In this document: piece after piece, positions 45,188 to 58,400 of the stretch | How the letters are laid out: every line of letters begins with the position of its first letter | How positions within the stretch are numbered: position 1 is the first letter of the stretch | Source of the DNA: Atrichornis clamosus | Taxonomy: Eukaryota; Chordata; Aves; Passeriformes; Menuridae | Reading direction: 5' to 3' | Length of the DNA: 64,000 nucleotides | Assembly: GCA_013400975.1 (NCBI GenBank) | Contig: WBMZ01011673.1 | Location: 1-64,000, forward strand | Position numbers and translations under genes: made by a program | The notes under the pieces: generated by a model | What the model saw: the letters and a program-made list of their open reading frames with translations, nothing else | Told to the model about the DNA's origin: nothing | Database searches by the model: none

Positions 45188-48100
45188 GTATGTCCAAGTG
45201 GTTGTCTGGACAAACTCCATCTGGGCAGAGCATGGAATCTGTCACAAATATTACCCTGATTGAGCAAGTCAGGTTCTGCATAAGAAACATTCATTTTCAG
45301 AACTGCCCATGTATGTGCAGCACCTTATCTGCTGTGGCAGCATTCATACCACACACAGGAGCTTGAGGCTCAAATCCTTCTCCTACCCAAGGAGAACAGA
45401 AATCTGTGTTTCTCACTAGGCTAAGGGTACAAACCTCCCTACCCTTGCTGAGCCTGTACTTTTTAGGAATTCAAAGGCCAAAGTAGGTGAGAAACAAGCC
45501 TACCCAATGAATTGGCTCAGTAGCTGGTGATGGAGGCAGAATGAGAAAGATGAGATGTTCTCCAGCAACTCTCACTGAGCATAAGGTTGTTGTATCTTCT
45601 CCTTGGTGAAGATGTAGTAATTTCACTGGTTACTCTGTAAGCTACATTAACCTCCTTATCTCATCTACTGCATCTCCTACCTACTATATCTCAGTCCTAG
45701 TGCAATCTGTTTTGAAGTTATTTTAAGCTGCTGCTTCTGGCTCCGTGTATCAGACCAGAAGATGATTGCTAGCAGAGCAGCTTAGGAGTGTTTTTATTTT
45801 GAAATTAACAGTTCATTAGATATCTAGGCCAGGCCTGCTGAAATCTCAGGCCTCGACTTCTGAAGAACAATAAAGCTATCAAAGCTGCATGACTGAATGG
45901 AACAAGCTAACTAATTAGGCATTATAATTAGAAAAGTAAGCAGCTTAGTCAAATTTTCAATCAATTTAAAATTGTTTATGGTATCTTGTTCATCTTCTGC
46001 TAATGTGGCTTACCATTGCATTTTCTAAACAAATTGTAATGAAATAGATTCTCAGAGAGTCACAGAAAACAAGTGAGGCAGTGCTAACATAAGTGAGGCA
46101 GTGCTAAATGAGAAGACCTTTTCTAGCCAATGGTGATAATTTTAAACATTCACACGTGAAAGGAAAGACCGGGACTAACCCTTCAAATGTGACTTTTGCT
46201 GAGATCCTACTAAAAGGTAGGGTATTTTAAACCAGCAGAAATATTCTCACAGGTTTGGTAACAGTCTCCAACAGTGATGTGGTAGTGTCATGGGTCAAGA
46301 AAAGACCAATTTTAAATTCCCTCAACAACTTTTTCTCAGGCTACCGGGGGACCAAAGCGACTCTGGAATTACAATTAAGACAGAGCAGAGTGTTTTCTGT
46401 GGCTTTAGATGCTGGAGAAACCTCACCTTGTGTGACTTTCTTCGGTTCCAGGACCACACCGACAAGCTGCAGTGCCAGCATATGATGGGGGCTGAGCAGT
46501 TCCGGTTGGCTTGGAGCTGGTCACTGGTACCACGCCAGTGGGAGCCCATCGCAGGCTTGTGCGTGGCCTGCAGGTAAGTCAGCCGTGCCCTGTTGCCCTG
46601 CTGCAGCGAGCCTGCCCCAGGGGAAGAGCTAGGGAGCGAGTGCTACCAGCGCTGGTAACATCTGCAGGGAGCCCAGGCGCGCAGCTCCTCCTGGCTCTCG
46701 CTCTCAAACTCACGCCCCGGGAAGTTCTCCTCAAACTGAGCCGGCCAGCAGAACATCTCGCACTTGCAGGGTTTCCACATTCCCGTCGGGTGCGGACAGA
46801 AAGGTGGCCTTGGACAAACTTGCGGCCTCAGGATGCGTCAGAGGGCCATACCCGACGGCTTGCAAGCAGAGGGAGCGCCGGGCTCGCCGCCCCCTCTCCG
46901 CTTGGCCTTTTCCGGTTCACAGGCTCCTGCATAATGAGCCGAGCCGTAGCCATAGCGACGGCATGGAAGAAGGCTTTTTTGTCTACATAAGTTAAAACAA
47001 AATATATGTGAGAAAAACAACCCCTCCCCCTCCCCTCTTCTTGTAAAGGGCCTTTCGCTGTCGATGTAATTCAAACAGCCAATGCAAACTTTTCCTCCCA
47101 AAAGCATATGGGGGTTTTAGTGCATTCCTGCACGCGGGGTTTTGTCTTGGGAGACTCGCCGTCCTGGAGCCTGTCCCGCTGAAAGCGGAGGTGTCAGCTC
47201 AGACAAAACACCGGCTCCGTGTGGGAAGGGGCTCAGGAAAGCTCTGCGGAATTCCCCGCCACGCAGCGCTGTCTCGGGCTGGAGGCCAGCCCAGGGGTGT
47301 GTGTCGTGCCCCCCTTTCTTTGAGTTGACCTGAAGGTTTATTTCCCTCAGCTTGCACAAGGTGCCTCCTTGCAGCGCTCGCTCCCCCGCGCTCTCCCTCC
47401 ACATCCCTCGGGGATCCAAAAGCTCCGGAACGCAACACGGGCACGGGCGGACTGATGGCAGCGCCGAGGGAGGAAACCTGCCTGCGTTTCAGTAATTCAC
47501 TCACGCAACAGACTTGGCTTTGCCCCGTTGTTTTGCTTGACTGGGCAGGATCGCTTAAATGCTTTTTTATTGTTGTTGTTTTGTTTTGGGAACTCAGGTT
47601 TCAGAGTAGTGGCTGCAGTTTAAAGAAAGGCATCAGCTGCTGTCTGAAACAAAGCAGCACAGCAGCACCGTGCCTGTTGCTAATGTTTAATCTCGCTGCA
47701 AACTCAGAGCAGGCTCTGACTTCCCCATCCAGGTGAGACTCCCGCCCAGGACTCTTCTTTCTATCCCCAAGATCTGGCTAACTTTTTTAGCTGTCCAGCA
47801 GGTCTTTGGTAAATACAACCTTGATGGAGGGCTTCAGAACCCATCAGGAGCTCAGACTAGTTCCCGTAAGGAGCTCACGGAGGACAGGGTGTAAGGCTGA
47901 AGACAGTGGATGTGGGCTCTGGGGCAGGAGCACCCTCAGACCTTGCCGACCCTCAGACCTTGCCCGACTGTGCTCTGGCTTTTTTGCAATCAGAAACGCT
48001 TATCGTGGTTGATAAGAGAATAAAGCACAGGTACACACCTCAACTAAAAATAGTGAGTGAGGGGGAGGAAATTCCATCTTCAAACCAGTTTCAGTTTCAT

Positions 48101-51100
48101 TTCAGAGATTTACTCTAGACCAAAACAAGAGACAAAAAGCCCCAGGGGATAATTAGCTCGTGAGGATGCAAAACAAACACCCTGTTCAGAAACTGCTCTC
48201 AGGTTGTTTATTTGTGTTTTGAACTTTGCATATTTTGATTGTTCTTATAGCAGGTGTCAGCTAGTCACATCCACTCAAAGGGAAAAGGAACCTCCATTTT
48301 CTCGAACTCTTATTTCCCTTCGGCATGAAAACAGATTAGTAAGAACAGGCTTTAGTGAGGTGAAACCTAGTGTCCATCCTCTCCTGAAAGTTTGCTGTAC
48401 AGCATGGTGGGGTAGCTTTCATCTTCCAAATCACATCCCAGGAACCCACTGTGCAGATATGGGACAAGAACCCCTGAAATTCCTTCTAGAAACCTTCTTC
48501 CACACAGGAAAAAAGCATGAGAGCGACTGTAACTTTCCACATGAAAGCCCATCAGTATTTCCAAGTAACTGGATATTGTAGTGTTGTTTTCAAAATACAC
48601 TGATAAAACTACAGGGTGAGATTTTGCAAAGCTGGGTACTACAATTGGATGCACAGGTACCACTGCAAAGGTACCTCTGAACAGCCCTTCCTTACTGGTC
48701 TCATGATGAGCAAACTCCAGTCTGGGCTCTCCATGACTCCCTGAACTTTCAGATTTGACCCACTTGAGTCACCGACACACAAACACCACTGCACACCTTG
48801 TACAGGAGAAAACAAGACCCATGGTTTTGGTCTGTTGTCTCGTGCCTTTTGTAATCTGTTCACAAGATGGAATTTGGGTTTCTTCCCCAGGCAACTTCCT
48901 ACCACGGGCTAGCACAAATGTACAAGAATATTTCCAAGACCACAGCCTGAATGTGTTTTAGCTACAGTTGCAGGCACATGGGTCTTTCTCTTTTTTCAGA
49001 GTTAACGTAAAGGATTGGATCAAAATCTGCATTCACGAGTCCTAGAGGTCATAACCTCTGTACAGAGCTGTAGCTTTGCGACTGGGGTAGAAAATGTAAA
49101 TTAAAAATGAGGCAGAGGGAGAGGTCTGCAGCACTGAAGGAGGCCAGGTGCAGGGGCTGATCACAGCCTGCCACAGGAAGCCACACACCCGATGGAGGAA
49201 GTAGCATCAAGGGAAACAGTTTAGGTTTTATTGTTTCCAGATAATGTAATCAGAATAAACTAGAAGACTCTTACTTCACTAAATCAGAAATCTAAGAGGT
49301 AAGTTCCTGGATACATTAATAATTTCCGGATTATTTTTACCTCCGATTGATCTCATTAGCCATAACGCAGTGGATTAGTAAGCACTGGATTTAGTAGTGT
49401 AGGAGCAGGAATTATTTGCTGCTGAAGAGCAACAGGCAGAACTGGCAGATAGAGGCAGCAACAAGAGCTAGCATCAAAGAAATAACACTTTATTAATCCA
49501 GCTTTAAACAAAAACAAAACTAGCTGAAAATTTGAGTGATATTTGCTGTCAGTGTATGCTGTTCTTTAGCCAGGCAAGAAAGCACACCCATTTTATGTAA
49601 CTACATATTTCTGAAGCTGTGAAGTTGTCAGACTGTAAAAAAGGGTGATAAACCAAAGTCCACCTCATTACAAAGTACAGCTGGTAGAAATGACAGTGAA
49701 GTCAGGACAAGGTTAAAGAATCCCAAAGGAAAACAAAAATAAATTACGTAAGCAAATACTCAGAATTTTTAGGCATGAGTTGACTACCTTGTTTGCACAG
49801 AAAAGTAATACAATTATTCTGTATTTTCATGCTGGGTTTGTCATCACCACAATTTGATTGAAATTTGATTACAGAAGTCCTGCAGGGACTCAGAACCCCA
49901 GAGCTTCTTTACTTGCCATTTGGGCTCGGTGTCAGCAAGCTATCATCTTCTGCTGTTAAAAGCCAAAGCACCCTTCACCCCCACGGTTCAACACAGTCAG
50001 ACATCCCTACTTCACTCCAAGGCAGGGCCAGGTTTGCCTCTAGGCACCCATATCCATGTGCCTCTCCAGCACCGTTCGGGCAGCTGAGGCTTTTCTTACA
50101 CACGCTTACATCTGGTTTCTCAGCTGGGATATTTTCTGCAATAAGCACAGGGCTGCAAAAGCAAAAGGTCCTTTTAACACAGGTCTAAAGCAAGTAGAGG
50201 TGTAGAGGAGGATGTGACATCATCTCCTCTTTGTTCTTAAAGAAGCTGTTTAGCCTTTTGGATCCAAGAATTGATGGTCCTTTCATTTAAGGTCTAAAGC
50301 ATCAGGTGTTCCTGTTTGCAGAAGTAAAGAATGTAAACCAAATATAAATGCACCTGAGGCATGTGCAGCTTGCAGTAAAGGGTTAGAAACACCAGAATGT
50401 GGTGGGCGGTGCTGGGCCAGCCCTCACCACTCGCCAGACTGCAGCCTCAGCCCCTCAGCTGACTGGGCTGCCCCACACGCTGCAAAGCCCCAGTGTTATG
50501 GGGCCAGTGGCACTTGCAGCTGGCCCTTCTCTTCATGATTTTTTCTAAGTTCAGCCACGGTGGCCTTACTTTACACAGCTCCAAACAGCACCAAGCTCAT
50601 CATAGGTGCTGCAGGACGTTTCAGAGGAGTTTCTGGCACAGGGAACTGGCACCCAACACAGGGGCATGGAAGTGTCCATGAGCAGCTGAAAGCTTCCAAA
50701 CCCTTGCTGCACAAGCACTTGCTCTGCACTGAAGGTCCTGTCAAGCAATCCATGGAAGAGCCAGATGCCTGGGGAAATGACCACAGACTATTTGAAGTGT
50801 CAAATTCCCATAGTGTTGTTTCTGGTGATACTGACCCAGCAAAACCTGCCCAGCTGCCGTGTGGGGAACATCTGCAGGCTCAGTGCCTGCCAACACACCA
50901 CATGGACACACACCACCACGCCAATCAATGCCAAACTGCATCCCCTTCAGTGAGGCTGAGCCCCAGCAGTCTCATGACGTGGCAAGTAGTATTTGAGAAG
51001 AGCCTGAGTTTGTCTGAGACAGCTTCTCTGCCGTGGGGCTGAGCTGTGCCAGCCGAGATTTTGTGCCTGCTGGGACAGAGTCACAGCTGTGGGCTCACTG

Positions 51101-52004
51101 CGCCCGTGGAGGGAGCATGATGGAGGAGAAACCGCTGAGGTAAACATGGGCAGACACGGGGAGCAGGCGTGGGTTCATCCATCCCCGGGCTCTTGGGCAT
51201 GCTGCGGGCGGGGGAGGGCTGGCAGTGGGTCTGTTTCACCGCCAGGCCCCCTCAGCAGCTACTCTGCATCACAGGGAAAGGAAGCTCACACTTCTGCTTC
51301 AGACAGGGAAGTGTCTTGACTGAAGAGGCTTTTGGACTGGAACGTGACCGGCAAAGGGTGTGTTATGGCGCCGCGGGTGCACCCTTGGCTGCCCGTCTCA
51401 CAGGCCGCTTCCGGCTCTCTGGGTAAAATACACACTGAGTTTTATAAGTGAAGAAATACAGTGCCCTGCGGTGAAACAGCAAGTGTTCCCAAAAACAGCT
51501 TTCTGCAACACAGCTGGCACAAAATACCAATATTTTTTCCAGAGCCTCTATTACCAAAACCCTGCAAACCCAGCCACTACCCCAGGCCAGGCCAGTACAG
51601 CCAGGATGATGTCCAGGGCTGACCTTGAATCAGCCCTCACTGTGACACTTGAGAAATACCTCCATGGATATCCAGCGGAGCTGCCACCATTAAAGAAATC
51701 CCCTTTTCTTCAGACTAGTTTATTTAATCCTATAGTCTCATAGTTATGTGTGACTCACATAATATGTGAGTGAGCACACATATGTGAGTTCCTCTTCTTC
51801 TGCTCCATTAAAGTTATAGATAAAAGGCTTTTCCCACAGAGATATAGTGGAATTTTATTCCATTCACAGCAAATACAGTCAGTACCTACTTGATAATGTG
51901 CTTAAATAGTACATGAGTTGGACCTGATCATGATACATTTTTTTTGTAATTTCCATTAGAGTAACAGTGAACTTCTAATGCCCATGCCCAGCTGTGGGGT
52001 AAGT
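45188..52004. other. Intergenic right of SAT1 (45.2-52.0 kb)
   Basis: No protein gene recognised. Points of note: an AT-rich, TAATTA-containing stretch at 45711-46060, a 17-bp tandem duplication at 46071-46107, a GC-rich patch at 46560-47500 with a perfect donor-like CAGGTAAGT, a minus-strand AATAAA candidate near 49492, and a short palindrome at 51753-51771. Open frames here of up to 160 codons show no family resemblance. Confidence 0.55.
46560..47500. promoter_or_regulatory. GC-rich, moderately CpG-dense patch, possible promoter
   Basis: Stands out from AT-rich flanks. Contains an imperfect RFX X-box (GTAGCCATAGCGAC, 46946-46959), a CCAAT box at 47079-47083 and, at its left edge, CAG|GTAAGT (46571-46579). 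No known gene starts here in the human synteny, so it could be a lncRNA promoter or an enhancer. Function is inferred. Confidence 0.35.
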
Positions 52005-52492
52005 GGGATTACAGCAGGCTGGCTGAAGAGCTGGCTGAAGGGCAGGGCGCAAAGGGTTGTAGTGAATGGGACTACATCTGGCTGGTCACCAGGACTCAAT
52101 TTAGTGCCAGTTCTGTTCAATGTCTAGTTTGGAGAAAAGGAGGCTGAGGGGAAATCTCATTGCTTTCTACAGCTTCCTGAGGAGGGGAAGTGGGGAAGGA
52201 GGTGCTGGTCTCTTCTCCTTGGGATTCAGTGATGGGATGTGTGGGAATGGTTTAAAGCTGCTTTATCAGAGGAGGTTTAGACTGTACATTAGGAACCCCT
52301 TTACCAAGCAGGTGGTCAAACTTTACCAAGCAGGTGGTGGATGGCCCAAGACTGTCAGTGTTTTACAGGCATTTGGACAATGCCCTTAACAATGAGCTTT
52401 AACTTTTGGTCAGCCTGAAGTGATCAGGCTGTTGAACTAGATCTTCTTTGTAAGTCCTTTCCAACTGAAATAGTTCTATTCTGTTCTATTCT
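52005..52492 (+). mobile_element. CR1 LINE copy
   Basis: About 490 bp, plus orientation: GGTTGTAGTGAATGGGACTA, CTGGTCACCAGGACTCAATT, GAGAAAAGGAGGCTGAGGGG, TTTAGACTGTACATTAGGAA and the 3' end CCTTTCCAACTGAAATAGTT with TTCTATTCTG repeats. Contains an internal duplication of CTTTACCAAGCAGGTGGT (52300-52340). Confidence 0.93.
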
Positions 52493-55400
52493 ATATCACA
52501 AGGAAGTCTACAGAAAGTGTGTTGAGGACACCAAACACTGCAGTTATGTATAAAGTAATGTGTTTTATTTTTGAGGCACACAGCTGTATGACTAGGTAAT
52601 TAAATAAGAGACTATTACAACCACCAATAAGAAGTGTGTACTATACCCTCTGTTTTAGGAATTGCTTCCCACTGCAACCAAATGCCATGTTTTGTGTCCT
52701 TTGTTCAGCCAAGAAAGACATGCTCCACCCAGCATCCCCAGCGCATCCCAGACTGTGTCCCAGCGGGGTGAGGACCTGCTCACCACAGCAAGGACTGGCA
52801 GCCCCCGAGTGCCCCAGCCCCAGCTGGTACCTGCTGGCTGCCTCCCTGGAGGTGTTACAGGGTTTTTTGGCACAGGAGGAGAGCCCACATCCCACTGAGT
52901 CCTGGGGTGGGGCTGACTAATGGGCAAGCCACGTCTCCAGTGAAATCATGTTTGCTTGCAGTGAGCCCATCTCCCCTCTTTACCTGGAGGGCAGTGGCTG
53001 GGTGCCATTTGGGCTTTTTTCCATGCCTTTTGTTTTGTGAAAAAGGCGAGAGGTCCTGTGGTAAACCTCTGGGCTGCCCATGTTCCCTGATGTGTGGGTG
53101 TGGGGTCTCAGCATTGCCTCAGGACCACCTTCCTCTGGCCGTCCCCTCACGAGAGGCCTCAGTGCAGCCTGACCCCGTGAGCTCACACCAGCACTGCTGG
53201 CAATGCCAGCTTCCTGCAAGGGGGCCTGAAAATTCCGGTTGGGCAGGGCATCCGACACCTGCCAGTTTCTTTTTAGTCAGAGGCTGCACGACACTGGGTT
53301 TTATCTGTCCTTTCCTGCCCTGTGACAGCCCCTCATTCCACTGACTCATCTGAAGGTAAACAGTGCCCAGGGAACTTGGCGCTCAGCAGGAAACCCTCTC
53401 CTCTGCTGTGCCTGATCAAAGGTAACCTTCAAGAATGTCCCAAGAAAAATATTTGGCGCTTTTTTCCAGCAGAGTGTTTAATAACATTATCAATCCAATC
53501 CCACTGCGCTGGGATTATCATATGGCATATTGTGTCTACTTATGTTTTCAATAAGATAACAATGGTTCAGGTTTGTTAATCTATAAAGAGCATTAGGGCA
53601 CTGTAATGGCACAGGCATGCTTGGAAAGGCCTCGATAGCTTCTTCATTATAAAAACAATTTTGCTTTTCTCCTTCCTTCCTTTTTTTAAGACAAACGAGA
53701 GAGATCAGATGAATAAATCAGTGCCTAAATCTCCAGCCTAGAAGTAAGGAGCTCTTTTGATTGCCTTGCTACGAGTAAGTTGTTCTGTATGAAATTTTTT
53801 TTTAATCTCAATTTCCTTTTCCTGAAGTTTAAATCTTTAAACATCAAAATGTTTAAAGAATAAATCACTTAGAGCAATCAAAAGAAAACTCATTATGAAA
53901 TACAATAACAAGACTTTGGGGCTGCTGTAGCACCTTGAGTGAAATCAGGGCTGGGAGGGTTGCATCGCTGGGTGCCTGCCCACCTGCTTTGCGCATCCTG
54001 GAGAAACAAGCTTTCCTGTTACACAGATGGAAGCCACCCACAAAATGATCCCTTAAGCTTTAATCTGGGGAGGAGTGTGTGCCCCCCTCCAACTGTACTG
54101 CTGAGCTCGGAGTAGGAAAGGGGAGAAAGGCGAAAGGGATTGGTAAGAAAACAATCCTTACTACTGGGGGGAGAAAATCAACAATGGAGAGCATGCATTT
54201 AAAAATCCACCCTACGCTTTCACTGTGCCGTTTTCAAACTACTGTGCACACATATGCTCAATCTTGTTTTTGTGGTCCTTTTTTCTTTTTGTCCCTATCT
54301 CCACACTCACTGTGGAGGGAAGGTCAGCTTTGAGGAGCTCTCCTGGCCAAGGGTACAGCAATGTCCCCCCAGTCAGGACAGCTGTCTCCTGTAGCTGCCT
54401 TCACGTGAGCAGGAAACTGAATGTTAGAAAAACAAACACAACACCAACCTCTTCATAAATAAACACTCATAACCTTGAGCACGTTCCTGCTGTGCAAGGT
54501 ACACTCCAATATCCTTTTAGGGTGCAGGGCGCCCAGAAGTGTTGCAAAGCTGCTGTTTCCAGGATTTTAGCCACCCGAATCTGCAGCCTCTCCCACAAGG
54601 GAGGACAGGGTGGGCAGACAACCTGCATGCACCCGTGTCAGCTCTGGGTGATGTCCCACAGCCCCACACACCGTGTGGGAGTGTAGAAATAAGGGCTCCA
54701 GGAGCACCAGGAGTGCCCCAGACATGCTGGTGCAGAGCTGCGGTCCCCTGTACTGGGTCAGCTGAGGTCACAGGGCCAGCACAGCCACCAACACTAAAAA
54801 TTAACCTCGCTAAAAACCTTGATGTTTAAAATAAATTACATTTTAAAAGAAGAGTGAGCTTATTGTTTTCCAGCTCTCAAAACAGTAATTGGCCAGGTTT
54901 TAAGGAAATACTGTCCCAAAATCAGTGATAAAAGCTGCTAGTGATATGAGAAGGAGCTTGAACCATCTGTGTGTTAGAAATCTTGAAAGTAGGGATAATG
55001 AGGTGCCAGAATTCCTCAAGAAAATTACTGAGGTGAGAGAAAAAATGTAAGGAAGACTTAAGCACAACCCCAAGGCAGGGAGATGCTCTGGGCAAAGCCA
55101 GGAAAGTCCACCAGAGAGAGGGATCACAAACACAGCAAGACAAAAAAGCTGAGAGAAAACAAGTTGTTGCAGAGAATTAAGTCAACAATCAAGTATGAAA
55201 ACATTACAGTATGTTCTGCCTAGGGACCCTAGCACTGAGATCTGCAGACATGGGCAGAAAGAGTCCCACTTTTCCAGTCAGGAAAGACATTGCAGAACTC
55301 TCTTGTTCTGCAGGATCACCTCTCTGGGGCTAGCAGGTGAGCCAGATGGGTCACACGAGCAGTCTCTCAGCTGCAGGCACAGCGGAGAACTTGTGTGCAA

Positions 55401-58400
55401 ATAAAACTGCTCCTCTTGTGCCTTTCACTCCACAAGGAAAATACAAACATATGGGAAGTCCCACAGGATTACTCATTAAAATTAACACCTCACACCTCGT
55501 TAGCAGTTATGGTTTTATTTACTTTAGTTTACTTACCAGTGATGGCTATGAGTTTACTCATGGGAGTAGCAGTCCAGGACGAAAATCGGGCTTCGAGCAC
55601 AGTACATCACATTCTTAGCTCAGAGACTTGTGACCTGAGGTATGTAGAGTTCTGCACATCTGTGTTGCACTTTACCTTACCCACTGGGAGCCTAAAATCA
55701 TTTGGGTTTTTTGCTCCTATAGTTCTGTTACTTTTGGGTGTGAGTCACCCTGGGCTGGCACTTTTATACCACTGCACCTCTAACATTCCTCAAACAAGAG
55801 ATTCCCCTTAGCAGGCTAATCTCATCTGAAAATAGGACAATACTGTAAAAACAATAATGCTAAAAAGCGACTGGTGAATATCTGACTTTTTAAAGAGTTT
55901 GAGAAGGGTTGTGGTAGTAAAAGAGGATGCACTCACATTTATGTTACGTTACCTCTTTTTTCCACAAGCTAAGCTTTCTTCCCCTTTACAGTTTTCTTTT
56001 TGGTCAAAACACAGTTGCTGATTTTAGCATCTGTGTATTTTGCTCTCTTGTTTAAGGAGAGATCACACTGATCTTACTCCACCAAGGCAGAAGTACAGCC
56101 AAAGGTTGTTTGACTCGAGGGATGTGTCCTTGTACAGTTGGATGCTGTGCAAAAGCTGCTAAATGGCAGAGGACTCCAATATTATGTATTAATTGGCTCA
56201 CTCTCTCGCTTGGCAGGCATGGGGAGGGGCAAGTAGTGCACATTTCTTTCTTCCTTCAGCCAGTAACAGCTCATCCCTATTATTGTCAGATGAACCCGGA
56301 GACAAGTACAGGAGGGGTAAACACAACAGGCCGTGCCTCACTGATCTCCCACTGAACCACAGACAGGACAGCAAGCCCTTTGCTCGTGGCAGCGCTGTTT
56401 TCTCCAGCCCCTTCATGAGGGTAGCGTCGGCCGGGCTGTGCCGAGCCCCGAGCCTGCCCCGGCGGGGCTGCTGCCTTTGCTCCCTGCGGGGCACTGCCGG
56501 GCCCGAGGCTGACTCACTGGCAGCTCCTGATGCCATTCCTCATCCCTGGCAGGATATGGAAAATGTGTCAAGCCTGGCACACGACAGTAAACATAATCCT
56601 TTGGTCTGACTGTGGTGCTTTCACCAGCCCGTTTTAGTTTGGCCAGTTTGTAAATGATGCTTTTAAGACAGAAGATCAAAACCCCCCCGGCGCGGCTCCT
56701 CAGTAAAAGCAAAGATGACTTCAGCATTCTGCGCTGAATTGCAAAACTCTCTTTTTTTTTGTCCAACGCCGAAGTATCAGCGCAGTGCTTTGAACGGAGG
56801 TTACCTTTATGATTCACGGCATGAATGAGCACTTAGTGTGCGCATACAAGAGCCCTGTACGAATCAGGAAATGGCTCTTTCAGGTCTCCTGACAAAAGGA
56901 AGTGAGTCTGAAGCTTGCTAAATTTACAAAGAGGACGTTGGTGAATTTAATCTGGGGCAGGGGATGGGGGGAAGGGAAAAATCCCTTTTCTTTTCACTGC
57001 GGATTGATACACAAACTCCCCGTGTTTCTGTACACCGTTTTTAACAACAACAAAAAAAGTAATTAAAGGGGCTAAAACTGTGGTGTGGTGAGGGCTGTCT
57101 CCCCAGCTGCCTGCCTGTGACCCTTAGCTGGTACGTGCACTCAGCCACGAAGACACTTCTGGCTTCACGCTCCAGCCTTCCCCCCTTCGCTGGGGTAGTG
57201 GAAACTTTCCGACATCCCTGAGGCAAAGATGTGCGTTGGCACGGAGCGAGCATCCCGGCACAGCCCTGCTCGGGGCAGCCGTCCCCCTCCCGTGCCCGCG
57301 GAGCGGGGGCACAGCAGGCTCCAGGGCGCCGCAGCACTCCCAGCCAGGCGCTGGATGTGGCTCACTTTCAGTTCAAAGAAACCGATTAAACTTCCTCCAA
57401 GGCACGGGTGCTGCGCCCTGGAGTTGGGCGAAGGTACTCCAGGTTGAGACATGGAGGATTCAGATGCAGCAGGACACAGCGGATTTTGAAAGATTTTGGT
57501 ACGGGAGGAAGTAGGTCCTGTGGCTTCACCCCGTAGCGGCCAAAGCAGAAAGAAATTAAGTTCTCCTCGTGAGGTTGTTCTTTTATCCAGGCCTGCAGGG
57601 GCTGAACTCACCTTAAAAACCACATTGCACAAGCCCCTAGAACACACGAGGTGCTCTCTCGCAGCCCTCCAGCCCTCGTCTGCAGCCCCCGGGCCAGAGG
57701 CCACCTTCCTCGGGTAGGACTGACCAGCCCCAGCGGGCAAAGGACTGCACCAACAACCCTTGTGCCACAGCATCTGTCCCCTCAGCCAAAACGCCCGTAG
57801 CAAGTGAAGCATCTTGTTACTTCACGGGCTGTCCGACAGGCTTCAGGTTAGCATTGCTGAGCATGATTCAGACAGACTACACGTGAAAGTACATCCTTCA
57901 GCTTTAGTCTCTATCAAATTTAATTCTGGAGTCTTGTGAAGGTTTGTAATCATACTATGAACACAACGAGACGTTCCCTGACCAAGCTGTCCCACTGCTC
58001 CTTTCACAGTGGGCACAGAGACTCTGGGATCACAGGCACAGCTCAGGCTGTGGCATGGCCACTCCCAGGCACACAGAAGCAAGTCAGCTGGGATCTTCCT
58101 CTCTTCAGAAGATCCAGCAAAGCTTACCCATAACAAGATCATGCCTCAGTAGCTGGGCCTGGTGATGGAGCATTCATTCAATTCACCTGCCACAGCTGGG
58201 CACGGCCCACGTGACTGACTGGCTTTGCATGTTAGTTGGTAGATTTAGACCTTTAAATGCATCAAAAAAAGGTAAAAGTAGGCTAGAGAGGAGTCAAGAG
58301 AGCCTGACAGCTTAGTCTAATGCAGGCATTGTAGGTCCATTTCCGGTGCAGAAAGGTATTTTTTAGAGGGAGAAGATTGGTATCCAGCTGTGAGGCATCC

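Noticed and set aside
46511..46990. 159-codon open frame, and 46290-46577 ending near a CAGGTAAGT donor
   Set aside because: No family resemblance and no conserved acceptor or partner exon visible; kept only as part of the possible promoter patch.
57165..57812. 215-codon open frame on the minus strand
   Set aside because: Lies in a GC-rich patch, has no recognisable domain and lacks supporting splice or promoter context; overlapping frames on the other strand are also open, as expected from composition.
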